Of a stretch of 64,000 nucleotides of DNA, positions 63,985-64,000 are shown piece after piece (the stretch's first letter is position 1; the number at the start of each line of letters is the position of its first letter). The notes beneath the pieces are model-generated. The model was given only the letters and a program-made list of their open reading frames with translations, made no database searches and was not told the DNA's origin. The stretch spans positions 1 through 64,000 of the forward strand of contig WNNJ02002631.1 of the NCBI GenBank assembly GCA_012934845.2, read 5' to 3'. The translations under genes were made by a program, and so were the position numbers. Source of the DNA: Pomphorhynchus laevis. Lineage: Eukaryota > Acanthocephala > Palaeacanthocephala > Echinorhynchida > Pomphorhynchidae.

Positions 63985-64000
63985 AACTGACAAATTGAAT

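Noticed and set aside
1-64000. Alternative genetic code
   Set aside because: The hAT, CR1 and RRS1 frames end with TAA, TAG or TGA at sensible places and contain none internally, so the standard code fits.
1-64000. LTR retrotransposon, endogenous virus or Polinton
   Set aside because: No gag-pol with protease and integrase, no long terminal direct repeats with primer site, and no capsid or packaging ATPase motif was seen. The direct repeats around PLE-B do not flank retroviral-type genes.
1-64000. CRISPR array or bacterial contamination
   Set aside because: No regularly spaced identical repeats with unique spacers and no operon-like gene spacing; introns and LINEs are eukaryotic.

Overview
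This is eukaryotic DNA from an invertebrate animal: very AT-rich, intron-bearing and heavily built from transposable elements. Three things suggest a flatworm or another fast-evolving invertebrate: a CR1/Perere-like LINE whose ORF1 carries a PHD-like zinc cluster and an RRM-like domain, abundant Penelope-like elements (PLEs), and a 54-nt intron beside multi-kilobase introns. The sequence does not settle the species. All three standard stop codons end good ORFs, so the standard code fits. I found no bacterial genes, CRISPR arrays, rRNA or tRNA.

Host genes are few and stretched out. (1) RRS1, a ribosome-biogenesis factor, has its main exon at 3697-4350 (+) and a probable basic C-terminal exon at 11111-11262; the interval between is filled by two LINE copies and foldback repeats. 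(2) A minus-strand gene for a type I membrane protein ends at 23.6 kb with a transmembrane exon (23889-24050), a 54-nt intron, a cytoplasmic-tail exon (23614-23834) and a poly(A) signal. Candidate extracellular exons with matching splice sites lie upstream at 39596-39874, 46176-46411 and 52732-53097; most of these predicted exons start and end in phase 1, as extracellular modules usually do. (3) A plus-strand gene with a divergent von Willebrand A-like domain and a C-terminal membrane anchor (36504-36806, 38321-38931) would sit inside an intron of gene 2. (4) A possible Ctr-type copper transporter piece lies at 60319-60797 (-).

Mobile elements, left to right: a LINE ORF2 fragment at the left edge; seven copies of one Jockey/I-group-like LINE (called LINE-A here) at 2.95-3.48, 4.67-8.33, 8.36-9.83, 26.95-30.66, 30.69-34.62, 34.77-35.98 and 48.48-52.40 kb, including a head-to-head pair meeting near 30.68 kb; foldback repeats at 9.9 and 10.3-10.8 kb; an apparently intact CR1-like LINE (14.57-19.13 kb, minus, both ORFs open); an apparently intact hAT transposon at 20181-22348 with a perfect 8-bp target duplication; many pieces of a Naiad-like PLE family (PLE-A), the longest at 54.9-56.8 kb; and a GIY-YIG-bearing PLE (PLE-B) at 61.5-62.8 kb with inverted terminal repeats and a hammerhead-ribozyme-like motif.

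The most unusual signals are RNA-structure-like: the PLE-A terminal block has a long-range stem with a compensatory change between copies, the foldback family has a covarying pseudoknot-like pair, and PLE-B has hammerhead-like cores in both inverted repeats.
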